Origin: Myotis daubentonii
Lineage: Eukaryota; Chordata; Mammalia; Chiroptera; Vespertilionidae
DNA: 64,000 nucleotides
Direction: 5' to 3'
NCBI RefSeq assembly: GCF_963259705.1
Contig: NC_081840.1
Span: forward strand, 116,363,074 to 116,427,073
Notes under the pieces: model-generated
What the model saw: the letters and a program-made list of their open reading frames with translations, nothing else
Told to the model about the DNA's origin: nothing
Databases searched by the model: none
Made by a program: the position numbers and the translations under genes
Part shown: piece by piece, positions 33,157-42,560 of the stretch
Numbering within the stretch: the stretch's first letter is position 1
How the letters are laid out: each line of letters starts with the position of its first letter

Positions 33157-34127
33157 TCTATATAAAACCCTAATATGCAAATAGACTGAATGATGGAACA
33201 ACTGAACAACCAAACAACTGGTCCCTATAATGTGTTCTGACCACCAGGGGATGCACAGGGAACATGGCAGGTGTTGGTGGCAGGTGGCAGAGTGGGAAAC
33301 ATGGCGGGCATCGGCCTCGGCCGGATGGTGGAGCAGGTGAGCCGGGGCACAATACCAAGGTGGGCACTGGTCACTGTCATCAGGGCAAACCTCTGGTGGT
33401 TACTGAAAATTCTTTGTTTCTGCACACAGCGGTTTCACCCAGCACTTGCACTTGCCGCCAGTGTCGGCCCCACTTGTACCTGCTGGTGACACCTGGCACT
33501 GGCCCCAATTGATTGGTGCCATCAATGGATGCGAGCAGCAGCTGCCAGTCCTGATCGCCCTTCAGGACTTCTCTACCTCCTCTTGCTCCTGAGGGGAGAT
33601 TGAAGCCAGCAGCCGCCTCTTGCACCCACTGCCAGCAATGGCCCCACTAGCACCTGCTGCTGGTGCCAGCTCCACTTGCACCCGTAACTGGTACTGAAGC
33701 TGCTGCTCGCACTACTGCTGGTGCCCAGTGCCGGTCCTGATCATTCAGCACCATCAATGGGTGCGAGCAACAGCTGCCAGCCCTGATTGCCCCTGAGGGC
33801 TTCTCCACCTTCCCCTGCTCCTGAGGGGTGATCAGGGCAGCAGCCACTGCTCACAACTGTTGATGGTGCTGGCCCTGTTCACACCCACTGCTGGCACTAG
33901 CCCCAATCACTTTGCACTGTCAATGAGTGCGAGCGGGGCTGGTGGCATCATTGCGTGGGAGTGGCGATGGAGTGAGCAGGGCTGCTGGCAGACAGGGGAC
34001 TAGGGGCCACAGTGGGAGGAGCTGGGTGGGGCATGGAGGATGGGCCAAGATCTACCCCTTTGCCCACTGCAGCCTCACAGCCCACAGTTCCTTTCAAGGT
34101 GCACAAATTTGTGCACTGGGATCCTAG
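33157..34127 (+). mobile_element. Large HeliBat Helitron with GC-rich tandem cargo
   Basis: TCTATATAAAACCCTAATATG starts it, and GTGCACAAATTTGTGCAC with TGGGATCCTAG ends it. The 971 bp include an exon-like opening near 33300-33340 (AACATGGCGG context, then GAGCAGGTGAGC, a donor-like site). At least two diverged tandem units of roughly 210 bp follow, starting with ACCATCAATGG-type sequence at about 33518 and 33750. The minus-strand Helitron at 18225-18962 is a relative. Confidence 0.85.
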
Positions 34128-34837
34128 TATACAATAAGATAGATGGGCAAATTGAATAGGTTCACACAATGGGATACTATCCTGCAATAAAAATCTATGT
34201 AGTACTATTATACACAATAATATTTATTAATCTTGCAAACATAACATTCAGTGAATGATATCAGAAACACAAAGGAACAGCAATTATAGCATTCAATTTA
34301 TATAAAAGTATTAAAATCAAGATTAATCTATGATGTTAAAGCTTGAAAAGGTACTTTTAGGGAAGAAGGTATAGTTAGTGGCTTGAAGAACTTTTGAGCT
34401 GCTGGTAATATTCCATTTCATAATTGGCATGGTAGATACATGAGTGTGCCCATCATCAATCTAAGACTTGGGTTTTATGCACTTTTCTGTACATATTTTA
34501 TACTGCAATTTAAAATTATTTAAGAGATAATACTTCTTCAATGTTACTCTAACAGTATGAAAATAGAATAAAACAGATTGTTAACTGAATAAATAATCAT
34601 AACCAATAAACATTAATTAACTGATGTGTATTAATCTATGTTCTAGACTTGTAAATAGGACTCTCTTCAAACATGACTTAGTTAACAATTTATAAAAAAC
34701 AACAACCTAGGAAACAATTGGTGGTAATCATGTGTTAAGAGGACACAACCTAGATGAAGCAAATACATAGGAGGATAAAATTATATCCAAAACAATCTTG
34801 AAAAATTCAGATTCAATATTTATGGTTCAATATTTTT

Positions 34838-35053
34838 TAAATATATTTTTTATTGATTTTTTACAGAGAGGAAGGGGGAGGGATAGAGAGTTAGAAACAT
34901 CGATGAGAGAGAAACATCCATCAGCTGCCTCCTGCACACCCCCTACTGGGGATGTGCCTGCAACCAAGGTACATGCCCTTGACTGGAATCAAACCTGGGG
35001 CCTTTCAGTCCACAGGCCAATGCTCTATCCACTGAGCCAAACCAGACAGGGCA
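34838..35053 (-). repeat. Ves SINE, young, with target duplication
   Basis: A reversed Ves, with ATGGTTCAATATTTTT at 34822-34837 and ATGGTTCAATATCTTT at 35054-35069 as flanking duplication. Confidence 0.93.
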
Positions 35054-35199
35054 ATGGTTCAATATCTTTAAAATTACATTTAATATAAATAAATAGATGG
35101 TCTTCACTTGGTTCAAAATACATTCTGAACTAGTCTGGACAAAGAGCAATATAAGTAGAAATAAATATTGTCTTAGATTATGTTGTCTCAAAGTAGACA

Positions 35200-35745
35200 A
35201 TTAGATCAAATTTGAAGTACAAGATATTTATTAAGGCTCGACATATATGAAAAGGCAGGGTGGGGAGAAGAAACAGTACTAGGCAGAGAAATAAAACAAA
35301 GCTTTAGTCAACTCAGTGGGGCCACTATAAAGCTAGTATTGGTTAGCAGTCATTCCTCCTTTGGACAGAAAAAGCCGGGTTTTTTTTCTTAAATTTTATT
35401 TTATTGTTTAAGGTATTACAAATAGTAGTACATATGTCTCCTTCCCTCCCCTCCATTGACCTTCCCCCAGTCTCCTCTACCCACCAGCACTTACCCTCAT
35501 CCTCCCACCCCTAAGTGTCTTGCGTCTGTTGGTTGTGCTTATATGCATGTATACCTCTGCCTCCCTCTGTCAAAAAAGGTGAGCTGCTTTGGGAAGCATG
35601 TGGCCTTGGTTAAGTCTCTGCCCTGCAGCTAACTCTGATTCTGAAGGAACTGGCAGCTGAAGGCTGTTTCTGACCTCACTCCCCTCACCTGGGCAGAAGA
35701 CTTAAGAGGGTTCTGAGTAGAACATTTCCATATCTATGACACATA
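35200..35745. repeat. Unidentified old repeat split by an L1 3' end
   Basis: The two halves, 35200-35378 and 35573-35745, have the look of one old LTR-like sequence interrupted in the middle. I could not name the family. No open frame is present. Confidence 0.3.
35381..35575 (-). repeat. L1 3' end fragment
   Basis: TTTTATTGTTTAAGGTATTAC followed by C-rich text and GTCTGTTGGTTGTGCTTATA is a minus-strand L1 3' UTR, like those at 2179 and 54060. It is truncated to about 195 bp. Confidence 0.75.
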
Positions 35746-36110
35746 TGAAAAAACTGGAGCATATATAAAGAGTAACTAGGATAGTGATTATGTTGGATAT
35801 TCATGAAACTATGTCATATATGGAAAGTACCATGCTTATCCCAGAGAAAGGAAAAAGTTAAGGGGGATTTTTAAATATCAGGAAAATTGTTAAGTGAATG
35901 AGGTTTTAAATTTCATGTATCAGAGGAGAAAATTGGGACCAACTGACAAAAATTATTTAAAGTCACATATAGGTACAACATAATGAACAATATTGAGTAA
36001 TATCACTTAGATTGCTTTTGTGAAGTGGTAAGCTCCCCATCCTGAGGCATCCAGGCAAACCTGCTTAACCACTTGTCTTGATTACTGTAGAGAACATTCA
36101 AAAATCAGAG
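35745..36110 (+). repeat. Ancient dispersed repeat, copy 1
   Basis: Words such as ATTCATGAAACTATG, TTATCCCAGAGAAAGGAAAA and AAATATCAGGAAAATTG recur in the same order at 38450-38600 with many differences. The family was not identified. Confidence 0.5.
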
Positions 36111-36305
36111 AGAAAGTTTGACTACTGACATCATGGCCCATATCAAGTTTAATAGACCACGATTTTTAGTAGCCATGGATTAGGATAAATTTTAAAACAA
36201 AATTGGGGAATAAAAAGTATAAGAAAAATTATACTAGTATTTTGATAAGTGGAACTATTGTTATTAAAGGTAAAAAATATCACATGCAATTATAGTAAAA
36301 TATAG

Positions 36306-36764
36306 TCCTATATAATAAAAGGGTATTATGCAAATTGGCCCCAACGGCAGAACGACTGGAAATTACCAGTCGCTATGATGCACACTGACCACCAGGGGGC
36401 AGATGCTCAACACAAGAGCTGCCTTCTGGTGGTCAGTGTGCTCCCACAGGGGGAGCTTCACTCAGCCATAAGCTGGGCTGATGGCTGCGAGTGCACAGGC
36501 AGTGATGGGAGCCTCTTCCGCCTCCACAGCAGCGCTAAGGATGTCTGACTGTGGCTTAGGCCCACTCCTCCTGTCAGTTGGACATCCCTCGAGGGCTCCC
36601 GGGATGCCAGAGAGATGTCTGACTGCCAGCTTAGGCCTGATCCCCTGAGAAGCGGGCCTAAGCCAGCAGGTGGACATCCCCCGAGGGATCCCAGACTGCA
36701 AGAGGGTATAGGCCGGGCTGAGGGACTCCCTGAGTGCACAAATTTTTGTTCATCGGGCCTTTAG
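36306..36764 (+). mobile_element. Non-autonomous HeliBat Helitron
   Basis: TCCTATATAATAAAAGGGTA start; GTGCACAAATTTTTGTTCAT then GGGCCTTTAG end (CTAG mutated). It carries two GC-rich units around GCTTAGGCCTGATC and GCGGGCCTAAGCC. Confidence 0.9.
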
Positions 36765-36765
36765 T

Positions 36766-38209
36766 AATTTCATAAAAGATAAAGGAGAGACGGCATTGCT
36801 TGGCTAATACTGATGAATAAGAAAGGGCTATCAGAACTAGACAATGTGGAACAGGAAGGTCAAGCATAGGGCATGTAATAGAATGTAGGAGGGTGAGGAA
36901 AGGAAATTAGGCAAAGATGTGTTGGGGTCAAGAGACAATGTCAATATATAGTTATTTTTTTCTCATTTCCTTGAATAGTTTATAAGCTGTGATATAGAGT
37001 TGCTCAGTTACCCTTTATTATGACCAAATGTGTACAAAGTACAAATAGCTTTTAATCTAGAACATTTATTGAAAATAACCTCAAAGGGTTGTGTACAGAT
37101 TCAACAGAATAGTAACATCAAAATAATAGATTTGGTAGCTTCAGTGTCTATTTTTACTTAGGATGCTGCTTTTGTTAATTACTTCAGTTTAGTGTGTGGA
37201 ATATCTGTGTGTTCCAATCTTCAGAGTGTAGGATAGGCCAAAATGTAATCTTTCTAAAAAAATAATAAGCAACTCTGAAAATTTTCTGCTCCTTTAAGCT
37301 GCTGATTCCCAAAATATTGCAGTGTTTTGTTGTATTGAAATCCTGATTAAAATGGTATCTGTTAGGCAGGTATGTTTTAGAACTGAAAGATTTAGAAATG
37401 GCTAGTCCTTGCTTCATGAGCACCTCTCTGCCCCACCTTCTAATGATGAAAGGAATAAATATATTTTGCTTATCTACTAATATGCAAATTCAAGTCCCTG
37501 CATTGAGAGTTCTGGAATACATATTGTGACTGATGGGAAAGTAGAAGCTGGTGGAAATGCTCCTCTTGGCCTTGACATTAGAATAAATGATCAAAATAAA
37601 ATTGCACTGCACTGGTGGTGTTAAACATTGGCCAGATGCCCAAGTTTAGTGGTGCACATTCCAGATAGGCCTAAGCTTCTCTCCTGACACACTGCACCAC
37701 TGAGCACAGAGTTTTCCCTGCCTGTACTTCAGATGTGCTGGAATTGATATATTTATCCCACCTCATTGCCTGTGAGCACCTAAGCATTAAAGAAAAGATT
37801 AACCTGAAGGTATGATGAACACTGGGGACTCTTACATTAGATGTCACTTCTTGAAGCATTGCCTTTCAAAGGTGGCACACACACAAGTGAGATCAAAATG
37901 GAATCAGTACTGTGTCAGTAGTTTTAAACATTTGCTAGAAGTTTAAAATTGTATGTGTATAACATATAGGTTTGTAGATTTTATATTCATAGCCCCATGC
38001 ATTACCGTCAAGAGACATAATAGTAGCAAAGGGGTCAATGAATTTTTCAGGGGGAAAAAGATCTATAAAAATTATTGCTTTATGTAGCAGACCAAAAACA
38101 AAAGGTTATTTTTAAACAAATTTAAGAAAAATTTTCTTTTTCCCACTTATACTCTCTAATGGATTAGCATTTTTAGATTCTACTATATATTGCTGCACAG
38201 AATATGAAT
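36766..38209. other. Intergenic DNA, nothing recognised
   Basis: No gene, RNA or repeat recognised; the open frames at 37184-37423 and 37671-37859 have no family signature. Confidence 0.4.
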
Positions 38210-38425
38210 CATTATAGTATAGTAACTGAGAATGCAGGTGAAGAATTGCCAGAATTTTTATTGTGATCTAGGGCAGATTTCTAACATGCCTTAACATATC
38301 TGTGCCTCAGTATAATCTATAAAAAACAAGTTCTTTCTACTAATGTTGCTGTAAGAATAAAATGACTTAGTACATAATCAGCACTTAGAACAGTGCCTGA
38401 TAGGTAGTGGATGCTTGGTCAAAGT
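38210..38425 (+). repeat. MIR SINE relic
   Basis: The order CTGTGCCTCAGTATAATC, GTTGCTGTAAGAATAAAATGA and AGCACTTAGAACAGTGCCTG follows the MIR consensus along the plus strand. Confidence 0.7.
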
Positions 38426-38439
38426 AACTACAATATAAT

Positions 38440-38610
38440 TAAACAGGATAGTGAGCATACTGACTATGCATGAAACCATGGCATGTATGGGACTCCCTGT
38501 GTTTATCCTAGAGAAAGGAAAAACTGGAGGCTGTCTTCAAATATCTGAAAAGTTAAGTGGTTAAGGCTTTAAACTTAATACATATATCAGAGAAGAAAAG
38601 TAATGCCAAT
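38440..38610 (+). repeat. Ancient dispersed repeat, copy 2
   Basis: This aligns with 35745-35940: TGCATGAAACCATGGCATG, TTATCCTAGAGAAAGGAAAA and TCAAATATCTGAAAAGTTAA. Confidence 0.5.
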
Positions 38611-39011
38611 ACACAATTATATATGTGTAAATATACATAAATGTGTGATGCATGTGGGTATATTTTTGGGTGTATATATACACAGGTACACACATATATA
38701 TATATGCACACTAATCATCTCTCTTTTTCCAACCAAAATCCATGCCCCCAAGGGTCTTGAGTTAATATAAATTTAATTAGAAATCATTTGGATTGCATAA
38801 TTTAATTTGTGCTTTTACAGGCTAATGTATTCTATGAAGTGGAATCAGAAAGGGTATGGATCCTGTCCTCTTAAAAGACTGAAGTGTCCACATAAACATC
38901 AGAAACTCCAAAAAGACAGTAAATTATCTAGCCTCCTCCTAATTCCATTTGCTCTCTATGAAGCAATATAACTTCTTATAACCCAATGGCAAAAGGTACA
39001 GTTGGGGGAAA
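38611..39011. other. TA/CA-rich then ordinary intergenic DNA
   Basis: Loose TATA/CACA runs fill 38620-38710. Nothing else was recognised. Confidence 0.4.
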
Positions 39012-39456
39012 CCCTATATAATAAAAAGGTAATATGCAAATTGACCCTAATAGTGGAACGACCTGTTACTATGAGGCACACTGAACACAACAGGGCAGAC
39101 GCTCAACACAGGAGCTCCCCCATAGTGGTCAGTATGTTCCCACAGGGGGAAGCGCCATTCAGCCAGAAGCTGGCTCATGGCTGGGCAGTGCAGTGGAAGT
39201 GGTGGGAGCCTCTCCTGCCTCCACGGCAGAGTTAAGGATGTCCGACTAATGGCTTAGGCCCACTGCCTGCGGACATCCCCTAAGGGCTCCTGGGCTGCCA
39301 GAGGGATGTCTGACTGCCAGTTTAGGCCCGATCCTATAGGGAGTGTGCCTAAGCTGGCAGGTGGATATCCCCCAAGGGGTTCTGAACTGTGAGAGGTTGC
39401 ATGCCTGGCTGAGGGAACCACCCAAGTGCATGAATTTTCATGCACCGGGCTTCTAG
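39012..39456 (+). mobile_element. Non-autonomous HeliBat Helitron
   Basis: CCCTATATAATAAAAAGGTA start (first T mutated) and GTGCATGAATTTTCATGCAC with CGGGCTTCTAG end. It carries two copies of the GGCTTAGGCC/GGACATCC unit. Confidence 0.88.
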
Positions 39457-39651
39457 TGAAAAAATAAAGAAACAGCCTTTTTCTTGAACTCTATTATTCT
39501 GTCCTTTAATGTTACAAGCAAATTATAGTTAAATGACAGCCAAATTTCACACTTCCTCAATTCTAAAACCATATACACTTAATAGAAAAAAAGAAGACTA
39601 GTTTTTACATCTATTGGTGTCTTAATAGGATGATCTAACAGAGTTCAAGAA

Positions 39652-39822
39652 GCACTGATTCAGGTCTGAGTGCATCTTAGAATCTCCTGAAGACTTGGGG
39701 AGAAAGCAGATTTCCAGACTCCTTCTCCAGGGAGACTGATTCTGGGGGAGATCTATAATCAGTATTTTTGAAAGCTCTGCAGGTGATTCTAATATGCATC
39801 CATGGTAGAGAACCATTGGAAG
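39652..39822 (+). repeat. MER5-type hAT relic
   Basis: AGTGCATCTTAGAATCTCCTG, ACTGATTCTGG and GCAGGTGATTCTAATATGCA to GAGAACCATTGG follow a MER5-like layout. Confidence 0.6.
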
Positions 39823-40269
39823 AGTTTTAATTCATTCAACAGAAGTATTTGAATACAATTAAGTAGGATGGAAATAAACTATGAAAAATTATTACATAAA
39901 TTTATACCCATTTAAAGCCAGAGTACTTTGTAGGAGAATTATATCAAGTTTGGACTCTTATAATTAAGTTCTCAATAAATTTATAGTTGATACCATGTTT
40001 CTGTGTGAATATTAATGCAATGACAACACACAATGTAAAAACAAAGCCCAGATGTTTCATCACAGTAGCCACTAGGACAGGGGGAGAGAAACCAACTAGG
40101 CCCAGAAGGAGGATATAAAGATGACTAAAACAAGGTCTTTGCTTGCAAGAAGCTCAAAGTTGAGTTTTGACATAAATTAGGATAGCCTGTCATACTGCTT
40201 TTCAAGCTCAAAACTTCTCTGAGGCTTGATCATTCAATGATCCACTGTGTCATATGTGTTGTTGTTTTT
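39823..40269. other. AT-rich intergenic DNA
   Basis: Nothing recognised. Confidence 0.4.
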
Positions 40270-40275
40270 TTAAAT

Positions 40276-40340
<65 letters not shown>

Positions 40341-40464
40341 GTTGTTCTACTTATTTATGCATTCATTGATTGATTCTTGAATGTGCCCTGACCGGGGATC
40401 CAACCTGTAACCTTGGTGTATCTGGATGTCACTCTAATCAACTAAACAACACAGCCAGGGCTGA
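40270..40464 (-). repeat. Old Ves-like SINE with long GA tract
   Basis: An AG repeat (40280-40337) leads into CCCTGACCGGGGATCCAACC (reversed B box) and ends ...CAACACAGCCAGGGC, the reversed head of an older Ves-type SINE. Confidence 0.7.
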
Positions 40465-41854
40465 TACTCTGTGTCTTCATGTGAAAATCCATATGTATTT
40501 ACTAAGAAATATGTGTTCTTTTGAAAACAAATTGTTTTTTGCCTTATTAAAAGCAAAATTTGAGGTGTATTTCTTTGTTGTTTGTTTTTTTTAAAAGGTT
40601 TAGAACAATCTCTAACAAAAATAAATTAGTGATATCTATTTACCACCAATAAAAACCTATTTTTGGTAACTTATAACCTAGGTAATTTTATTGATGTACT
40701 AGTATATGAATAAAATTCTCTAAGAACTGAAAGAAAACCTGAAAAACCAAACCTTGGGAAGTTCAGAGATCAAGTACAGAAATATAGGGAGTAATAACAT
40801 AAAGAGTCTGTTCAAAACGCTGGGAATTGAATAAGTCATATCCAACCATTTCCTTTCTTTGTCTCACTTCACTAAATATCCAAGTTTCAGGAAAAGTCTG
40901 ATTAGCTGAGCTATGTCCCATGTCCATCTCTTGGCCAAGAAAGGTGTGGTGCCATGATCTTTTGAAATGAGTTTAAATAGTTTTCCAAAGAAATCAAGAC
41001 ATTGTTACAAAAAAGGATGAGGAAAGCAAGCAAAGTAACAGCTATCCAAAAAATCTTGATTGCTATTAAAAGAAAGAATGGAATGCCTCTAAGGAGTCTT
41101 AAAAAAATGAGCCTGCTATTGGTCAAAAACTGCCCTTGAAGAAGAAAGTGGGAGGAGCGTAAAGTGTAATTAATTCACAAGATAGGTACAAATAAATCAC
41201 TGTGCATCAATAACTTTATGCGTCCTTCCCTACCTTTCTATCCACTTACATTATACTTTTTTTTCTAGATAATTAAGGCTGGAGCTGATTAACCCCAAAG
41301 CTTATATCATTGAAACTGATTTAATGTGAGGCCAGGAAAAGCTCTTTTGTAATTTATTGAAGTTAAAATTGAGATTACTCTCTCTTGAAGGCTGGATTGC
41401 ACTCTTGAGGGCTGGATTGCACCCTTGAAGTAGAAGGGACAAGCTTTTGTCCAGGACAGGACAACATTTGTGATTAGGCCTAGGCATTCTCTCATTACCC
41501 TTGCATTAGCCACAGTATTTTCCTTATATTTCTGTGATAACAATCCTTCTGTTGCCCATAAAACAAAGTCTCAATTCCTAGTCAGAGCCTAATTTTCCAG
41601 CTGCACATTACTCTAAAACTCAAGGCTTATCTATTGTTGTGTTGCCTGTTCCCCACAAAGATGATAGCAGTAGGTACAATCACCTCTGGAGAACTGGAGG
41701 AGTATAAAGAGAGGGCTCCAGATATATTTCTAAGGAAAATCAACACTTACAGAAGACAGAGCTAAGGGTTACCTGCAAAGCAAAGTAAAGTAGAATAAAA
41801 CAAAGAGATAGGCTGAAAACCAGGAGAGTTTATATTATAGAAGTAAAGATAATA
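40465..41854. other. Intergenic DNA, one short duplication
   Basis: No gene recognised. Near 41382-41430 a 22-23 bp unit (GGCTGGATTGCACTCTTGAG) occurs twice in tandem. A 71-codon hydrophobic minus-strand frame at 40911-41126 has no known family. Confidence 0.4.
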
Positions 41855-41925
41855 GGACACTTTGCACAATAACTGTCATAAAACAGCCACTTAATAAATA
41901 TTCAATAAATGAATAGCTAAATATA
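41855..41925 (+). repeat. L2/MIR-type relic
   Basis: GCCACTTAATAAATATTCAATAAATGAAT resembles the end of old L2-type elements; too short for more. Confidence 0.4.
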
Positions 41926-41931
41926 TTAATA

Positions 41932-42069
41932 CTAGAGGCCCAGTGCACAAAATTCATGCAATGGGGGGTGGGGTACCCTCAGCCCAGCCTACCCCTCTCA
42001 CAGTCGGGGAGCCCTCAGTGGATGTCCTACTGACGGCCACAGTCTGGCAGCAGAGGCTCGGAGCAGGCA

Positions 42070-42071
<2 letters not shown>
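41932..42071 (-). mobile_element. HeliBat 3' end; 5' end not found
   Basis: CTAGAGGCCCAGTGCACAAA at 41932 is a reversed Helitron 3' terminus, and typical sequence continues to about 42060 (GGATGTCC). It meets a GT repeat. No TCCTATATA-type 5' end was seen downstream before the L1 sequence. Confidence 0.75.

Positions 42072-42117
<46 letters not shown>
42072..42117 (+). repeat. (GT)n microsatellite
   Basis: About 23 uninterrupted GT units lie inside Helitron-derived sequence. Confidence 0.95.
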
Positions 42118-42118
<1 letters not shown>

Positions 42119-42560
42119 TGCTGGGGGGCTGCCCCCAGCCACACCATGGAGGCTTGGAGCAGGCGCCCCTCTGTGTTGATCTCTCAGGCTCCTGGCCTCC
42201 ACTGCGTTTTTTTCTCTCCCTTGAGCTGTGGCCAGGGTGGGGTGCTGCCTGCAGGCTGTGCTTTACTGCTCATGGATCACAGGATCACTGCAGAGACCGG
42301 GTGCAGGACCTGCAGGGTGCTGCCTGTGGGGAACTTTCCTGCTCTGGGATCGCCATGGGGTCCCAGCTGGCAGCGGGGCTTAGGTGGCACACGGGGGTCC
42401 CGGCTGGGACGGGAATTAGATGACGCAATCGCACCACCTAAGCCCGGACACCCAGGGCTGCACACGGGTCCTGGATGGCGTCTGGTGCTGGCCAGCCCTG
42501 CCAGGGTTCCGTATAAGTTCTGGCAATAAAAACCAATGGGGGATGTGGCTGTGGGAGTCT
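42118..42560. other. GC-rich block of unknown origin
   Basis: The composition is much richer in GC than the flanks. An AATAAA at 42525-42530 is followed by GGGAGTCTCCTGTGTTCC, reminiscent of an LTR R/U5 end. It could be Helitron cargo or a solo LTR. Open frames of 115-151 codons here start inside the GT repeat and read MCVCVCV, so they are not genes. Confidence 0.35.

Larger units (their letters stand above)
30800..34540 (+). repeat. Old L1 ORF2 and 3' end, fragmented
   Basis: Plus-strand L1 ORF2-like pieces appear in consensus order: 30900-31284, 31641-32062 (CTTCATCAAGAAGACAGCAATTCT, CAGCTTCAAAATATCTGCAG), 32593-33150 (CACAATGGCTAAC, GTGAGTAGAAATGCAAATTGG) and 34130-34540 (a 3' UTR-like end). 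The element is strongly decayed. Three Helitrons and a SPIN-type transposon sit between its pieces. Confidence 0.6.

Noticed and set aside
33513..33860. CRISPR-like spaced repeats
   Set aside because: Units are about 210 bp, diverged and without regular short spacers; this is tandem cargo in a Helitron in a mammalian genome.
40911..41126. 71-codon hydrophobic minus-strand frame, membrane-protein-like
   Set aside because: T-rich codons on the antisense of A-rich DNA give hydrophobic translations by chance; no signal or family motif.
42074..42529. 151-codon and 115-codon frames starting in the GT repeat
   Set aside because: They begin as MCVCVCV through a microsatellite, overlap in several frames and show no protein motif.
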